From: Vacuolonema iberomarrocanum LEGE 07170
Lineage (GTDB): Bacteria > Cyanobacteriota > Cyanobacteriia > Elainellales > Elainellaceae
Direction: 5' to 3'
Length of the DNA stretch: 64,000 nt
Assembly (NCBI GenBank): GCA_015207365.1
Contig: JADEXA010000035.1
Coordinates: 1 to 64,000, forward strand
Position numbers and translations under genes: made by a program. The notes under the pieces were generated by a model. It saw nothing but the letters and a program-made list of their open reading frames with translations, ran no database searches and was not told where the DNA came from. Positions within the stretch are counted from its first letter, which is position 1. The number at the start of each line of letters is the position of its first letter. Positions 52,901-62,868 of the stretch are shown here, piece by piece.

Positions 52901-55774
52901 TGCAGGATTGTTTTCCAAAAAGCGGTAATCAATGGGCGTATTTTGCTCATCAAAGATCAATTCGATGACGCAAAAGCCTTCATTCATCGACGTAAACAGC
53001 GTGCGATAGCGTTCTTCCGATTGCCGTAGGGCATCCTCTGCTTGCTTGCGATAGGTAATTTCTTCGCAAACCATATTGATGCCAACGACTTGCCCATCAC
53101 TCTTCAAAGGATAAAAGCTTTGCAGCCAAGTTCGAATGACACCCGGTTGAGCCGGGGTCTCCCCCTGGGTCTCGATCCTCAGCACGGGTTCTCCCGTTTC
53201 CAGAGCCGCTCGCATGAGGTGTTCCACCGCATCGGCCAGAGTAGGCAGGATCTCGCCCAATGTGCGGCCTAAATGGGCATCGCTGGGCAACCCATTGATT
53301 TCGGCCAGTCGCTCATTGATCCGCACGAAGCGCAGATTCCGATCCAGCACACTTAACCCAATGGGTGCCGATTGGTAGATTGCCTCGATTTCAGCCAGTT
53401 GGTGCTGCAGCTGAGCCTGGCTCTTTTGCAAGGCCACCTCGGCCTGGTGGCGTTCGGTGATGTCGGCAAGGGCCCCTGGCAGGGCGATCGCGCGTCCATT
53501 GGTATCGTACTCGACCCGTCCCCGCGCAATGACCCAGCGCTCTTGTCCCTCTGCATCGTGGAGGCGAAACTCGGCCTGGTAGTCTTCCCCCGTCGCGATC
53601 GCCCGATCGATTGCTGCAACTACGTTGGGGCGTTCGAGGGGATCGACAGCCGCCAGAAATAGCTCAATCGGCAGTCCAGAAACGGCACCATCGGGATCAA
53701 CACCAAACAAATGAGCCAGACGTCGACTGGTGACCACGCGATTGTCTGGCAGATGCCAGTGCCAGGTGTAAATGGATCCGGCCTCCAGAGCCGCTTTGAG
53801 CTGAATATGAGCCGTTTCCAAGGCACGTTCTGCCCGCTTGCGATCGCTGATATCCACCGTAGAACCGACGATCCGCTGCACCTGCCCTTGGTCATTTCGA
53901 ATCAGATAAGACCGATCCCACACATCCACCCAATGCCCCTCTTCATGCCAGATACGATACTCGGTTTCCTGTAGCGTGGCGGCACTGGTTCGGAACTGCT
54001 GCGTCTGCACCTGCAAACGCTCCCAATCATCCGGATGAATCCGTTCATTCCACCAACCGAGGTAGGGGGGTGCATCATCTGGATGCACGCCAATGAGGTT
54101 ATGCAGATTTTCTGAGCGATAGATCTGGTCGGTTTGCCGATCCCAGTCAAACACCAAGCCATTGACCGCATGCATCGCCAGTTGAAACCGCTCATGCAAC
54201 CGCTTCTGCTCATCAATGTCAGTCATCGTCCCAATCCATCCTAAAACCTGCCCTCGCGAATCTTGAGTCGGCAACCCTCGACAAATAAACCAGCGATATT
54301 CCCCATCCCGGCGACGAATACGATACTCGACCTCAAAAGACTCACTGTTCGCAATCGCTTGTTCCCATAGCTCCAACGTGCGATCGCGTTCATCGGGGTG
54401 AACGACCACAACCCCTTCGGTGCCCATCGACTCCGCCAAGCTCAACCCCGTGTATTCATACCATCGCTGGTTCCAGTAGGTGATGGCTCCAGTCGCATCC
54501 GCCATCCACACCATATGGGGCATGGCTTCGGCCAGTTCTCGATAGCGTTGCTGGCTCGTCCGCAATTCTGCTTCTGCTTGCTTCTGCTGCGTCAAGTCCA
54601 CTGCAAAGGCCACATGCTCATCCTCAGCATCGATCCACTGGGTAGCGCTAATCCATACAGGTATGCGTGTTCCGTCACGTCGCACAAATTCCTTTTCTTC
54701 TGGCGGCAAATATCCCCGTTGCGGCAACGTGGCCATCGCTTGTGCGGCTTGTGCCGCGTACTCGGGGGGGGTGAAGTCTCGCCAGTTCATCCCATGCTGC
54801 TCAAACTCTTCTCGGGTATAGCCATGCAACCGCAACATGGCATCATTCAGACTTTTGACCTCCCCTTCACTCGTCCCAATCCCAATCCCAATCGGAGCCA
54901 TGTCGATGAGTCGCTTAAGTCGGCTTTGTTCCCGTTGCAGATCGAGCACCAACAGGCTCATTTCTTGCTCTATCCGCTGTCGCTCGGTAATGTCTCGCCA
55001 GGAGGCCACAAAGCCATCATTGAGCCGAGTCGCGCGAATATCAAACACCCGCCCAACGCCGCGATCGCCATTGTCTGTATCGGTGTAGAGCACCGAATCT
55101 CGGACAACCGGCTCCCCCGTTTCCACCAACTGGCAATAGGCATCGAACAATCCCGATGCACGATGTTCGGGCAGTACTTCGCATAATCTCCGGCCAAGCT
55201 GCATCTCGCGGGGCATCTGGTGATAGGTGCAGGCCGCTTCATTGAGGTAGTCGATGCGAAAATCGACGATCTGCTCGGCCTCATCCCGGATTGCCGTGAA
55301 AATGCCAAAGCAATCCATCAAACTTTCAACAGATGCTTGAAATCGGTCGTAGCTAATTTGTAGGGCTTGTTTTAATTCGGCATTTTCGATGACATTCCGC
55401 ATCGCACTGCGGAGAGCATCGTCCGTTATGCGATCGCGCACCAAATAGTCCGCTACACCTTGCTTGAGCGCCCATACCGCTGCCTCAGCTTCATTGTTGC
55501 CAATCACCACCAGGGGCGGAAACATCTCTGGACTGGCCGACTTGAGGGCAGCCACTGGTTCAAAGTCTTTTGGCTCAGGCACATCGAGCACCCATAAGAC
55601 TCCATCAAACCGTTGTAAGGATTCAGGGGACAGGCTTTGAAAGGGGCCTTGTTCCGTGCTAATCCGATAGACCATCGCTGGATCCGCCTGAAGGGTGCGC
55701 TCATAGCGATCGCACCCTTCCGTCGAATTATTGATTACAAGTACTCTGCGAAGAGAATTTGAACGATTCGACAT
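49937..55774 (-). CDS. Giant multi-PAS hybrid histidine kinase
   Basis: From ATG 55774 the protein has 1945 residues. It starts with a receiver-like domain (about 8-125). About eleven PAS/PAC modules follow (roughly 140-1490), each ending with a DIT/DL-type ..RKQAE linker. Then come HisKA (phosphoacceptor His in LAVLSHELRTPLNPIL), an HATPase domain and a C-terminal receiver with phosphoacceptor Asp in LLISDISMPGTDG. No transmembrane helix is seen, so it is cytoplasmic. PAS stacking suggests many inputs such as redox or small ligands. It is divergent from another giant kinase across 1.46 kb and convergent with the TetR gene. Confidence 0.93.
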   Translation of the reverse strand: MSNRSNSLRRVLVINNSTEGCDRYERTLQADPAMVYRISTEQGPFQSLSPESLQRFDGVLWVLDVPEPKDFEPVAALKSASPEMFPPLVVIGNNEAEAAVWALKQGVADYLVRDRITDDALRSAMRNVIENAELKQALQISYDRFQASVESLMDCFGIFTAIRDEAEQIVDFRIDYLNEAACTYHQMPREMQLGRRLCEVLPEHRASGLFDAYCQLVETGEPVVRDSVLYTDTDNGDRGVGRVFDIRATRLNDGFVASWRDITERQRIEQEMSLLVLDLQREQSRLKRLIDMAPIGIGIGTSEGEVKSLNDAMLRLHGYTREEFEQHGMNWRDFTPPEYAAQAAQAMATLPQRGYLPPEEKEFVRRDGTRIPVWISATQWIDAEDEHVAFAVDLTQQKQAEAELRTSQQRYRELAEAMPHMVWMADATGAITYWNQRWYEYTGLSLAESMGTEGVVVVHPDERDRTLELWEQAIANSESFEVEYRIRRRDGEYRWFICRGLPTQDSRGQVLGWIGTMTDIDEQKRLHERFQLAMHAVNGLVFDWDRQTDQIYRSENLHNLIGVHPDDAPPYLGWWNERIHPDDWERLQVQTQQFRTSAATLQETEYRIWHEEGHWVDVWDRSYLIRNDQGQVQRIVGSTVDISDRKRAERALETAHIQLKAALEAGSIYTWHWHLPDNRVVTSRRLAHLFGVDPDGAVSGLPIELFLAAVDPLERPNVVAAIDRAIATGEDYQAEFRLHDAEGQERWVIARGRVEYDTNGRAIALPGALADITERHQAEVALQKSQAQLQHQLAEIEAIYQSAPIGLSVLDRNLRFVRINERLAEINGLPSDAHLGRTLGEILPTLADAVEHLMRAALETGEPVLRIETQGETPAQPGVIRTWLQSFYPLKSDGQVVGINMVCEEITYRKQAEDALRQSEERYRTLFTSMNEGFCVIELIFDEQNTPIDYRFLENNPAFKQQTGFHYAEGFTVRELFPNLNEHCLEQYSEVARTGKSLRFEIYSHVIGQWFDVSAFSIGQPDSNKIAILFKDITHRKAIESNLRDRQERLDLATRAAGLGVFEWNLQTESVIWENQTMFDIFNRTKAEGPISYEEFFNSVIHPGDREWFEQCLQEALAPDKLFHAICRVRSPRSGSGNPWRWVEYSGRFERIPNCAPQRLVGVARDITDRIVAQEELRSRELQFHTLADNISQCAWMTDKDGCVFWYNQRWLDFTGTTFEEMQKDGWSRVCHPDHIDRVLEKFQQCIEAGETWEDTFPLRKHDDTYRWFLSRAIPIHDDQDHIFCWFGTNTDITVLRQTELALRQASERLNIALKTVPITLFNQNLDLRYTWVYNPAFDDGENDIVGCWDVDLFTPESAEHLTRLKRQVIETGVMTREEVKVCRLNGHCADYDLAIDPLRDENGTIRGITCAAVDISDRKRTAAALAANEARLRGFVESNVVGIVAGDVYGNIHQANDEFLKLLGYTREDFQNGSLRWLDMMPPEWSQMDAAAVAEARERGACTPYEKEYIRKDGSRVPVLVGYSLVGEDRVELVAFVLDLTHVKQAEAQLERLLQREQDARTEAEHANRVKDEFLAVLSHELRTPLNPILGWSKLLQTRKLDPEKTAQALAAIERNAKLQTQLIDDLLDVARILRGKLKLEPVPVNLAEVIVAGIDTVKHAAIAKSIQLRFSPDHAAPPIVVSGDAGRLQQVVWNLLSNAIKFTPNNGRVDIGLAQNANQAQITVTDTGKGISPDFLPYLFESFRQEDISITRQFGGLGLGLAIVRYLVEAHGGTIEASSPGEDLGATFVVSLPLLDEGPEEENLSTHPDQTVHLDGLQILVVDDDVDTCELLNVVLSQYGASVDVVCSVNDAIAKLEIRTFDLLISDISMPGTDGYALIQHVRQLPLVAAREIPAIALTACLREEDRDHALNSGFQEHMPKPLDIEQLLQAILVTIKAKPAAS

Positions 55775-57236
55775 AGGTTTATCCAATCTAAGTCCCAAGT
55801 CTGGGCAGAGCGATCGCGTCGGACAAGACGCCATACAATATTCAGTCCGGCAAGCTTACAAGGCACAGAAGCACATGTGCGAAGCCGAATCCCCAATCGC
55901 TTCTAGCTTGTCGTCTCCATTCTGGCATCCAAACAACTTTATTCTTAAAAAACTAGCTCTCAAAAATCTAGTTTTCAAATCATTTACAAATCGGTTTTGA
56001 TCACCCTCATCTTTGCACCCAATCTTGCCATCCTCTTCATCAAGTTAATGATTTATTAATTCTCCTGTTACTATCGACATTTCGCCATGTTTTTGTCATG
56101 CTTTTGTAAATACAGCTTTATTTGAATGCAAACTCATTATTGTTGCTCTCATTTTCTCATAGTTTTAAATTCATCAATTCTGGCAGATACTTTTTAATTA
56201 TTTTCATCAGTGATGCTAATCACTAATGGATTGGAGACAGGGTTAATTCTCATGTGTTTCCGTACCTGCTGATAGGATCCTTATCCATATTGGGTAAAAC
56301 CTGATCTCTGGCTATCAACTCTGGACAGCAGGCTCTGTGCTTCAGCTCTGCGCTTCACTATGAGCAGGCTAAGACGATAGGTAATAACGATATATCCCAT
56401 TTCAATGCTTCGCTATAAACCTGTTTGTTACCATAGGGCAGATTTACCTCAAGCAAAATCCATCGCAGGGCAGAGGTTACACCAAAGTGACTATAAAGAC
56501 ATCAATCTCTATAGTGAAACTTAGTATCAAAATTAGTCTGATCTGTCGGACAATTATTTGAGCATTCGAAGATTGTCAACCTTTAAAGACAAATCACGAT
56601 CGATTGCGCGAGCAGTTTAGATTTCGCTCAGAGCGATCGCATCAGTCAGGATTTACGGTTCGCTCAGGCATGCCTCATCCGTTACTAGCCATTCATAATC
56701 CATCGCCTCTCAAATAATGAACAGCGTCTATGAAAAGGAGTAAAGTGACAGTCTTATTCTGCATAGTTTGAGGAGAACCCTGGGGTGCTTTTCTTACGTT
56801 TCTCCGACAGGTTTCTTGCGAGCAAAGCTGGATTAGGAATCAGGAACTGGAGCAATGTTTTATTGAAAGGTAGCGCTGATTAGGCTTGCCTTTCAGTGAT
56901 TGGCTAGGACTGATATCAACAAGATCTAGCAAACCGTAGCGACTCATACTCGGCAGGTGAGTTGCTACAGCATAGGATCATTTCTGCCCAGACCAATTTC
57001 TGTTCTGTACTTATCCTGTAAATATACGCTTGTTAATACGTTCTGAAAAAAGCTAGGTAAGATGGAGCACTGATGTTCATCAAAGCCTTCTTATAGGACA
57101 AGAAAACTTTAAAGAGCACTGTTTTTCTTGATGAATTCCTATCAGATTTCATTCAAGTCCACAGGGTAAACTAGAACTGAGCAGTGTAGTTGACAATTCC
57201 GTTAAACATCCCAATCAAATCACAAGAGTATTATCG
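55775..57236. other. Long intergenic region between divergent giant kinases
   Basis: About 1.46 kb with no supported ORF on either strand. It is A/T-rich from 55900 to 56230. TTGACA at 57190 is a possible -35 for the plus-strand kinase, but no good -10 lies 16-18 nt on. No repeats or RNA genes were recognised. Confidence 0.5.
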
Positions 57237-60200
57237 ATGGTGTTCCTCCCTGCATCTTTTATTGCTGGAGTTGATCTATCAAGCGCGATCGCCCATGCCC
57301 CTCCAACCCTGACAATGACGGCATCCGTCGCAGAAGCCATCGATTTGCTGCAAGCAAGGGAAGTGGCCTGTAGTCCTAGCCATACCCAAGCTGCCACTGC
57401 GTCTACGGAACCCATGCATCCCTCCCAAAACACCACACAGAGTTGTGTTTTGATTCAAGAGGGCGATCGCCCCGTGGGCCTACTCACCGAGCGTGATTTG
57501 GTGCGTCTGGCAGCGACCGGAAAATCACCCGCCATTTTGCCCGTATCCATGGTGATGTCGGCTCCGGTTATCACCCTCAAATATTCAGATTTCACCGATA
57601 TTTTTGTACCGCTGTGCTTATTTCAGCAGCACCAAATCCATCACTTGCCAGTGGTAGATGAAATGGGCAAGGTGATTGGGCTGATCACTGACGAGAGTCT
57701 TCAGCTACTGTTGCAGGCATTTGACCTGCTGCATTCGCTCACCGCCATAGAGGTCATGACCACCCCCGTGGTGCAGGCTGCGCCCACCGCCACCCTAGCT
57801 GCGATCGTCCAGCAGATGGCGCTGCAGGCTACCAACGCCATCGTGATTATGGAAGAGGCCGGGGCAAACTGCCACCCGCTAGGAGTTTTGACCGAACGCA
57901 ATATCGTGCGCCTGCTCGCCCAGGGAGTGAATCTTGAAGTCATGCAGGCACAGGATGTCATCGAACATCCCCCAGTTACAGCCTCTGTTCAAGCATCCCT
58001 ACCCGCCGTGCAGCGTTTGATGCAGGGTCAGCACACGTCTCAGGTAGTGATTGTGCAAGAGGATGGCGCAGTAGTCGGACTGATAGCTCAGCCCACACTA
58101 CTGCGCCAAATGAACCCAGGATTGATTTGCCGCATGGCCGGCCAACTAGCCCAGGCGCAGATGCGCCAGGTGCAGACCCAGAACGTTCGGGAACAGTTGT
58201 TAACACAGCTAGCGACGCAAACCCATGATTCCTTGAATTTACAAGAGATTCTGGAGGCGACCGTTCAAGCCGTGCGACCGATTTTGCAATGCGATCGCCT
58301 CCTGGTCTATCAACATCACCCTGCGCTCGACCGTGGGGTGCGTGCCGAGTCAGTTGGCGATGAATACCCCGCCTGTTTGGGCGATCGCACCCTCCTGCCC
58401 CATTTCCGGGAACAAGCTGCGGCTCTGGCCAAGCGTCGGCAAACGCTGGTGGTCGATGACCTGGCGCTAGCAGACGATGCTGATTCCGCTGCGCCCCATG
58501 AACAGCTTGCCCCCTACCACGTCAAATCGATGGTGGTGGTGCCCATTCTGGTAGAGAACAGCGTTTGGGGGCTGTTGGTTGGCCATCAGTGCGACCAACC
58601 TCGTTACTGGCGACATAGCGATCGCTCATTTTTGGAGGAGGTGAGCCTGCAGTTGGCGATCGCCATCCAACAGACTACCCATAATTTCTCAAGCCTGAAG
58701 CAAGCCGAAGCAACTCTGCAAGAACGCAGCGAATACCTCCGTAGCATTTACGAGGGGGTAGAACAAGCCATCTTTACCATTGATGTGCTGGACGATGGGG
58801 AATTTCGCTTTTTGGACTTTAACCCTGCTGCTGAGCAAATTATGGGGCAATCGGCCAAGTCGATGCGAGGAAAAACACCCGGCAGTGAAGTGCGCTCCCA
58901 CTATACAGATTGTGTCAGCGCCGGTGAGCCAATTACTTATGAGGAGCGCCTTACGTTCCAGGGCAAACCCAGTTGGTGGATGACAACCCTGACGCCGATT
59001 CGGGATGCCGCCAATCATATTTACCGAATTGTGGGCACGAGTCTCAACATTGACAATCGCAAGCAAGCCGAGCAAGAACGCCTCCAAGCGATCCAGATGC
59101 GGCAGGAGTTACACATTCTAGAAGCGATGCTCGACACCATCCTGGGAGGGTACTGGGATAGTGACCTCGTCAATGGCACCCAATACATTAGCCCTGGCTT
59201 TAAGCACATGTTTGGGTATGCAGACTATGAACTCGCCAATTCACCTGAAACTTGGAAGCAGCTTGTATTTCCAGAAGACTTACCCAAAGCTTATGCTGCT
59301 TACCAACGACACATCGAAAGCCAGGGCAAGTTTCCCTATCGGGTAGAGCTACGATATCGCCATAAAACTGGCTCCACCGTTTGGATTATCTGCTCTGGGC
59401 AAGTGATTGAGTGGGATGAAGCGGGCAACCCCTTGCGATTAATTGGTTGCCATATCGACATCACCGAACGGAAACAAGCAGAAGCTGCATTGCTCAAAAG
59501 CGGGCAACGTTATCAGGCGTTGATGGACAACGCGAGTGATGCCATTGTGCTAACGAATCCGCAGGGACAGATCCTTGAGGTTAACTGCAAGGCGGAGGAA
59601 TTACTCGGCTATAGCCGCGATGAATTGACGCGCTTACGTAGCTCTGACCTGCACCCAAAAGTAAGTTTGGACGCCGTACGTCGACATTTCAACAGCATCA
59701 TTGCTGGCAACGAGGAACCACCCTTTGAGACATTTGTCTTGCAGAAAAGTGGCGACCAAGTTCCGGTAAGCATTACAGCCGCTTCAATTGATTTAGAGGG
59801 AGAGCAGATTATTCAGGGAATCATGCGGGATATTCGCGCTCGAAGGCAAGCTGAGCAAGAAAACCAACAGCTGAGGGAACGGTTACAATTTGTGCTGTCT
59901 TCGAACCCGGCTGTAATTTTTACCTGCAAACCAGACAAGGATTTTGCGATTACCTTTGTCAGTGAAAATCTTGTGCAGGTGACAGGCTATAAGCCAGCTG
60001 AATTACTGGATGAGGGTAGCTGCTGGACGCATCATATCCATCCGGAGGATGCACCCCAAATCTCAGCGGATCGGGCAGCTTTGTTTGAAAAGGGCTATCA
60101 AAACCAGGAATATCGTTTCCGACACCGAGCCGGTTATTACCTATGGGTACGGAATGAACTGCGGCTCGTGCGGGATGAGGCGGGTAACCCTCTAGAGATT

Positions 60201-62477
60201 GTCGGATATTTTGCGGATATTACCGATCGCAAACAGGCAGAGTTAGCCTTGCAGGCCAGCGAGATCCGTTTCCGGCGGATCTTTGAGTCCAGTGTTGTGG
60301 GAATGATATTTTCCAGCTTTAAAGGGCATATACTCAACGCCAATGATCGCTTCCTAGAAATGGTAGGCTACAGCCGCGAGGATTTGCAGGCCGGAGCCAT
60401 CAACTGGGCCAATATGACACCGCCTGAATATGTAGCGGCAGACCAGGTAGCCATCGAACAGTTGCAACAGCGAGGCGTGGTCGAGCCCTGGGAAAAGGAA
60501 TATATCCGCAAGGATGGCAGCCGCATCCCTATCTTGTTGGGCGTAGCAGTTCTACCCGGAACGAAGGATCAGACACTTTGTGTTGTTGTGGATAACAGCG
60601 GTCGCAAACGGGCAGAAGCACAGCTACAGCAGCAGGCCAACCGCGAACATTTGCTAAATACGATCGCCCAACGGATTCGTACCTCTCTGAACCTGCAAAC
60701 CGTTCTCGATACAGCCGTAACAGAGCTACACCAAGTGTTACGGTGCGATCGGGTGCTGGTATATCGCGTGTTGCCCAGTGGCACTGGAAAGGTGATTGCA
60801 GAATCAGTCGTTCCTGACTGGCCTGCGATTCTCGAACGCACGGCCCCAGAAGTCATTTTTCCCAAAGAAAACTATGAGCACTATGTGCAAGGACACACCT
60901 TTGTCTTAACCGATCGAGACGCCGAGGATGCGCCAAACGGATCGGAAGGGTTCTTGACAGGGATCAAGACTCACGCCAAGTTGGTCGTTCCTATCGTGCA
61001 AAAAGATATCTTGTGGGGGCTAGTCATTGCCCACCAGTGCGATCGCCCCCGCGATTGGCAAAACTGGGAAATTGAGCTGTTGGAACAGCTCTCAGGGCAG
61101 TTGGCGATCGCCATTCAACAGTCCGAACTTTACACCCAATTGCAAGATAGCCACCTACAGCTAACCCATATCAACGCCGAACTCCTGCGGGCTACTCGCT
61201 TGAAAGACGAGTTTTTGGCAAACATGAGTCATGAACTACGGACCCCACTCAACGCCATTTTGGGCATGTCTGAAAGCCTCCTGGAAGAGGTGTTTGGAGC
61301 AATCAGCGACGCCCAGAAACGTGCCTTGACCACCGTGGAAGACAGTGGTCAGCATTTGCTGGGGCTGATCAACGACATCCTGGAGCTATCAAAAATCGAG
61401 GCGGGCAAGCTAGAGCTTCGCCTCTCTAAGGTTTCGGTGGATCACTTATGTCAATCCAGCCTGAATTTTGTGAAACAGCAAGCATTCAAGAAGAAATTGC
61501 AATTGAATGTCGCGCTCACCTCTGACTTGGGCGAGATTCGCGTAGACGAACGACGGATTCGGCAGGTGTTGATCAATCTCTTGGCCAATGCTGTGAAGTT
61601 CACTCCGGCAGGGGGGTGTGTCACGCTGAAAGTGCATCGAGAGCCACATGACATTAATTTGCAGAACAGTCCTCCTCTCACCCAGCTGACTCAACCGATA
61701 GCATCGCAAGCACGTTACTCCGACCATCACCCAGGGGATCATTGCGGAGAAATCTGTTGTTATCTGTGCATCTCTGTGGAAGACACGGGCATTGGCATCA
61801 GCCCAGAGGATCAAGCCAAACTGTTTAAACCCTTCGTGCAGGTCGACAGCAGCCTCAATCGCCGATACGAAGGTACAGGATTAGGGTTAGCTCTGGTCAA
61901 GCGGATTGTGGAGTTGCATGGGGGGAGTGTAAGCCTCCGCAGTCAACTCGGCGAGGGTAGTTGTTTCACCGTCTGCCTCCCTGATTACAGCCAGCCAGCC
62001 CCTCTCCTCTCACTACCGGAGGAGAAGACTTTAGATACTGGCGAGAGCCCTGTAGATATTCCCACGGGTGAGGCGATCGCCCCCACCGTTGAAGGCAAGG
62101 AACCGCTCATTCTGCTCGCTGAAGACAACGACGCGAACATTGAAGCGATTACGGACTATCTCCAGGCGAAGGGATATCGATTGTTAGCCGCGAAAAATGG
62201 CAAAGAGGCGATCGCCCTCACCACAGCCCATGCTCCCGATCTCATTCTGATGGATATTCAAATGCCGGAGATGGATGGGATAGCGGCGATGCAACACATT
62301 CGCCAGGATCCTAAGTTTTCCCATATTCCTATCATTGCGCTGACTGCACTGGTGATGGGTGGCGATCGCGATCGCTGCATGGAAGCTGGGGCAAACGACT
62401 ATGTGGCCAAACCCGTGCGGCTCAAGGAACTGACGCAAACAATTCACAGCCTCCTCAACGCTCAAGAGCGGGTTTAA
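57237..62477 (+). CDS. Giant CBS-GAF-PAS hybrid histidine kinase
   Basis: This 1746-residue protein starts with four CBS motifs (about 20-300, LLTERDLVRL and VLTERNIVRLLAQ). A phytochrome-like GAF domain follows (about 325-480; GHQCDQPRYW), then five PAS modules (about 495-1130) and a second GAF (about 1140-1290; AHQCDRPRDW). HisKA (LANMSHELRTPLNAILG), HATPase and a receiver (LILMDIQMPEMDG) complete it. Neither GAF shows the Cys-His chromophore site of cyanobacteriochromes. CBS domains bind adenine nucleotides, so energy charge may feed into signalling, which is inference. No membrane helix. Confidence 0.93.
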   Translation: MVFLPASFIAGVDLSSAIAHAPPTLTMTASVAEAIDLLQAREVACSPSHTQAATASTEPMHPSQNTTQSCVLIQEGDRPVGLLTERDLVRLAATGKSPAILPVSMVMSAPVITLKYSDFTDIFVPLCLFQQHQIHHLPVVDEMGKVIGLITDESLQLLLQAFDLLHSLTAIEVMTTPVVQAAPTATLAAIVQQMALQATNAIVIMEEAGANCHPLGVLTERNIVRLLAQGVNLEVMQAQDVIEHPPVTASVQASLPAVQRLMQGQHTSQVVIVQEDGAVVGLIAQPTLLRQMNPGLICRMAGQLAQAQMRQVQTQNVREQLLTQLATQTHDSLNLQEILEATVQAVRPILQCDRLLVYQHHPALDRGVRAESVGDEYPACLGDRTLLPHFREQAAALAKRRQTLVVDDLALADDADSAAPHEQLAPYHVKSMVVVPILVENSVWGLLVGHQCDQPRYWRHSDRSFLEEVSLQLAIAIQQTTHNFSSLKQAEATLQERSEYLRSIYEGVEQAIFTIDVLDDGEFRFLDFNPAAEQIMGQSAKSMRGKTPGSEVRSHYTDCVSAGEPITYEERLTFQGKPSWWMTTLTPIRDAANHIYRIVGTSLNIDNRKQAEQERLQAIQMRQELHILEAMLDTILGGYWDSDLVNGTQYISPGFKHMFGYADYELANSPETWKQLVFPEDLPKAYAAYQRHIESQGKFPYRVELRYRHKTGSTVWIICSGQVIEWDEAGNPLRLIGCHIDITERKQAEAALLKSGQRYQALMDNASDAIVLTNPQGQILEVNCKAEELLGYSRDELTRLRSSDLHPKVSLDAVRRHFNSIIAGNEEPPFETFVLQKSGDQVPVSITAASIDLEGEQIIQGIMRDIRARRQAEQENQQLRERLQFVLSSNPAVIFTCKPDKDFAITFVSENLVQVTGYKPAELLDEGSCWTHHIHPEDAPQISADRAALFEKGYQNQEYRFRHRAGYYLWVRNELRLVRDEAGNPLEIVGYFADITDRKQAELALQASEIRFRRIFESSVVGMIFSSFKGHILNANDRFLEMVGYSREDLQAGAINWANMTPPEYVAADQVAIEQLQQRGVVEPWEKEYIRKDGSRIPILLGVAVLPGTKDQTLCVVVDNSGRKRAEAQLQQQANREHLLNTIAQRIRTSLNLQTVLDTAVTELHQVLRCDRVLVYRVLPSGTGKVIAESVVPDWPAILERTAPEVIFPKENYEHYVQGHTFVLTDRDAEDAPNGSEGFLTGIKTHAKLVVPIVQKDILWGLVIAHQCDRPRDWQNWEIELLEQLSGQLAIAIQQSELYTQLQDSHLQLTHINAELLRATRLKDEFLANMSHELRTPLNAILGMSESLLEEVFGAISDAQKRALTTVEDSGQHLLGLINDILELSKIEAGKLELRLSKVSVDHLCQSSLNFVKQQAFKKKLQLNVALTSDLGEIRVDERRIRQVLINLLANAVKFTPAGGCVTLKVHREPHDINLQNSPPLTQLTQPIASQARYSDHHPGDHCGEICCYLCISVEDTGIGISPEDQAKLFKPFVQVDSSLNRRYEGTGLGLALVKRIVELHGGSVSLRSQLGEGSCFTVCLPDYSQPAPLLSLPEEKTLDTGESPVDIPTGEAIAPTVEGKEPLILLAEDNDANIEAITDYLQAKGYRLLAAKNGKEAIALTTAHAPDLILMDIQMPEMDGIAAMQHIRQDPKFSHIPIIALTALVMGGDRDRCMEAGANDYVAKPVRLKELTQTIHSLLNAQERV

Positions 62478-62532
62478 TACCCAGTTCGAATCGCAAAACT
62501 ATAAATAGTTTTGCTCATCCAGATTTAATAGG

Positions 62533-62737
62533 ATATCAAATCCGGTTAAACAGCCGTAATACCAATTCTACGAAAACCAAAACCAGATCATTTTTTGAAA
62601 GCCCCGCAGTGCGGGGCTTTCAAAAAATGATCTGTAGTGGATTCTAAGCGAATTGGTAGAAAACCCAACTATCGTTTGCGCCCGTTGCATTGCAGCGGGC
62701 GCAAACGATAGTTGGGTTCTTTAACCAGATTTGATAT
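62533..62737. mobile_element. MITE-like hairpin element, family C copy 2, interrupted
   Basis: The ends ATATCAAATCCGGTTAAA and inverted ATATCAAATCTGGTTAAA match family C at 46145. The core palindrome (left arm CCCAACTATCGTTTGCGCCC) differs from copy 1 by paired arm substitutions. A second element of about 97 bp is inserted within the left part. Confidence 0.8.
62560..62658. mobile_element. Nested hairpin element inside family C copy 2
   Basis: The segment is bounded by TACCAATTC and GAATTGGTA, i.e. CCAATTC inverted ends flanked by TA. The centre is a perfect palindrome with 23-bp arms and one central base (62586-62632; arm begins GATCATTTTTTGAAAGCCCC). Removing it restores the order seen in copy 1 (CCGTA joined to AAAACCCAA). 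Confidence 0.8.
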
Positions 62738-62868
62738 GAGCTATTCGTTCATGCGTATAAGTCTGTGACCTTCCATCTCTGGAAGTAGAAAAAATCTATC
62801 CAGAGGTAGTCGCCTGCATCAAAGTTTGGGCTTAGGTTGGGGCAGGCGCTCAATCTATTAAAACTACT

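Noticed and set aside
55731..56000. 89-codon plus-strand ORF overlapping the kinase start
   Set aside because: Antisense to the kinase 5' end and then runs through A/T-rich sequence; no ribosome site.
57190..57218. TTGACA as promoter of the CBS-GAF-PAS kinase
   Set aside because: No acceptable -10 hexamer at 16-18 nt spacing.
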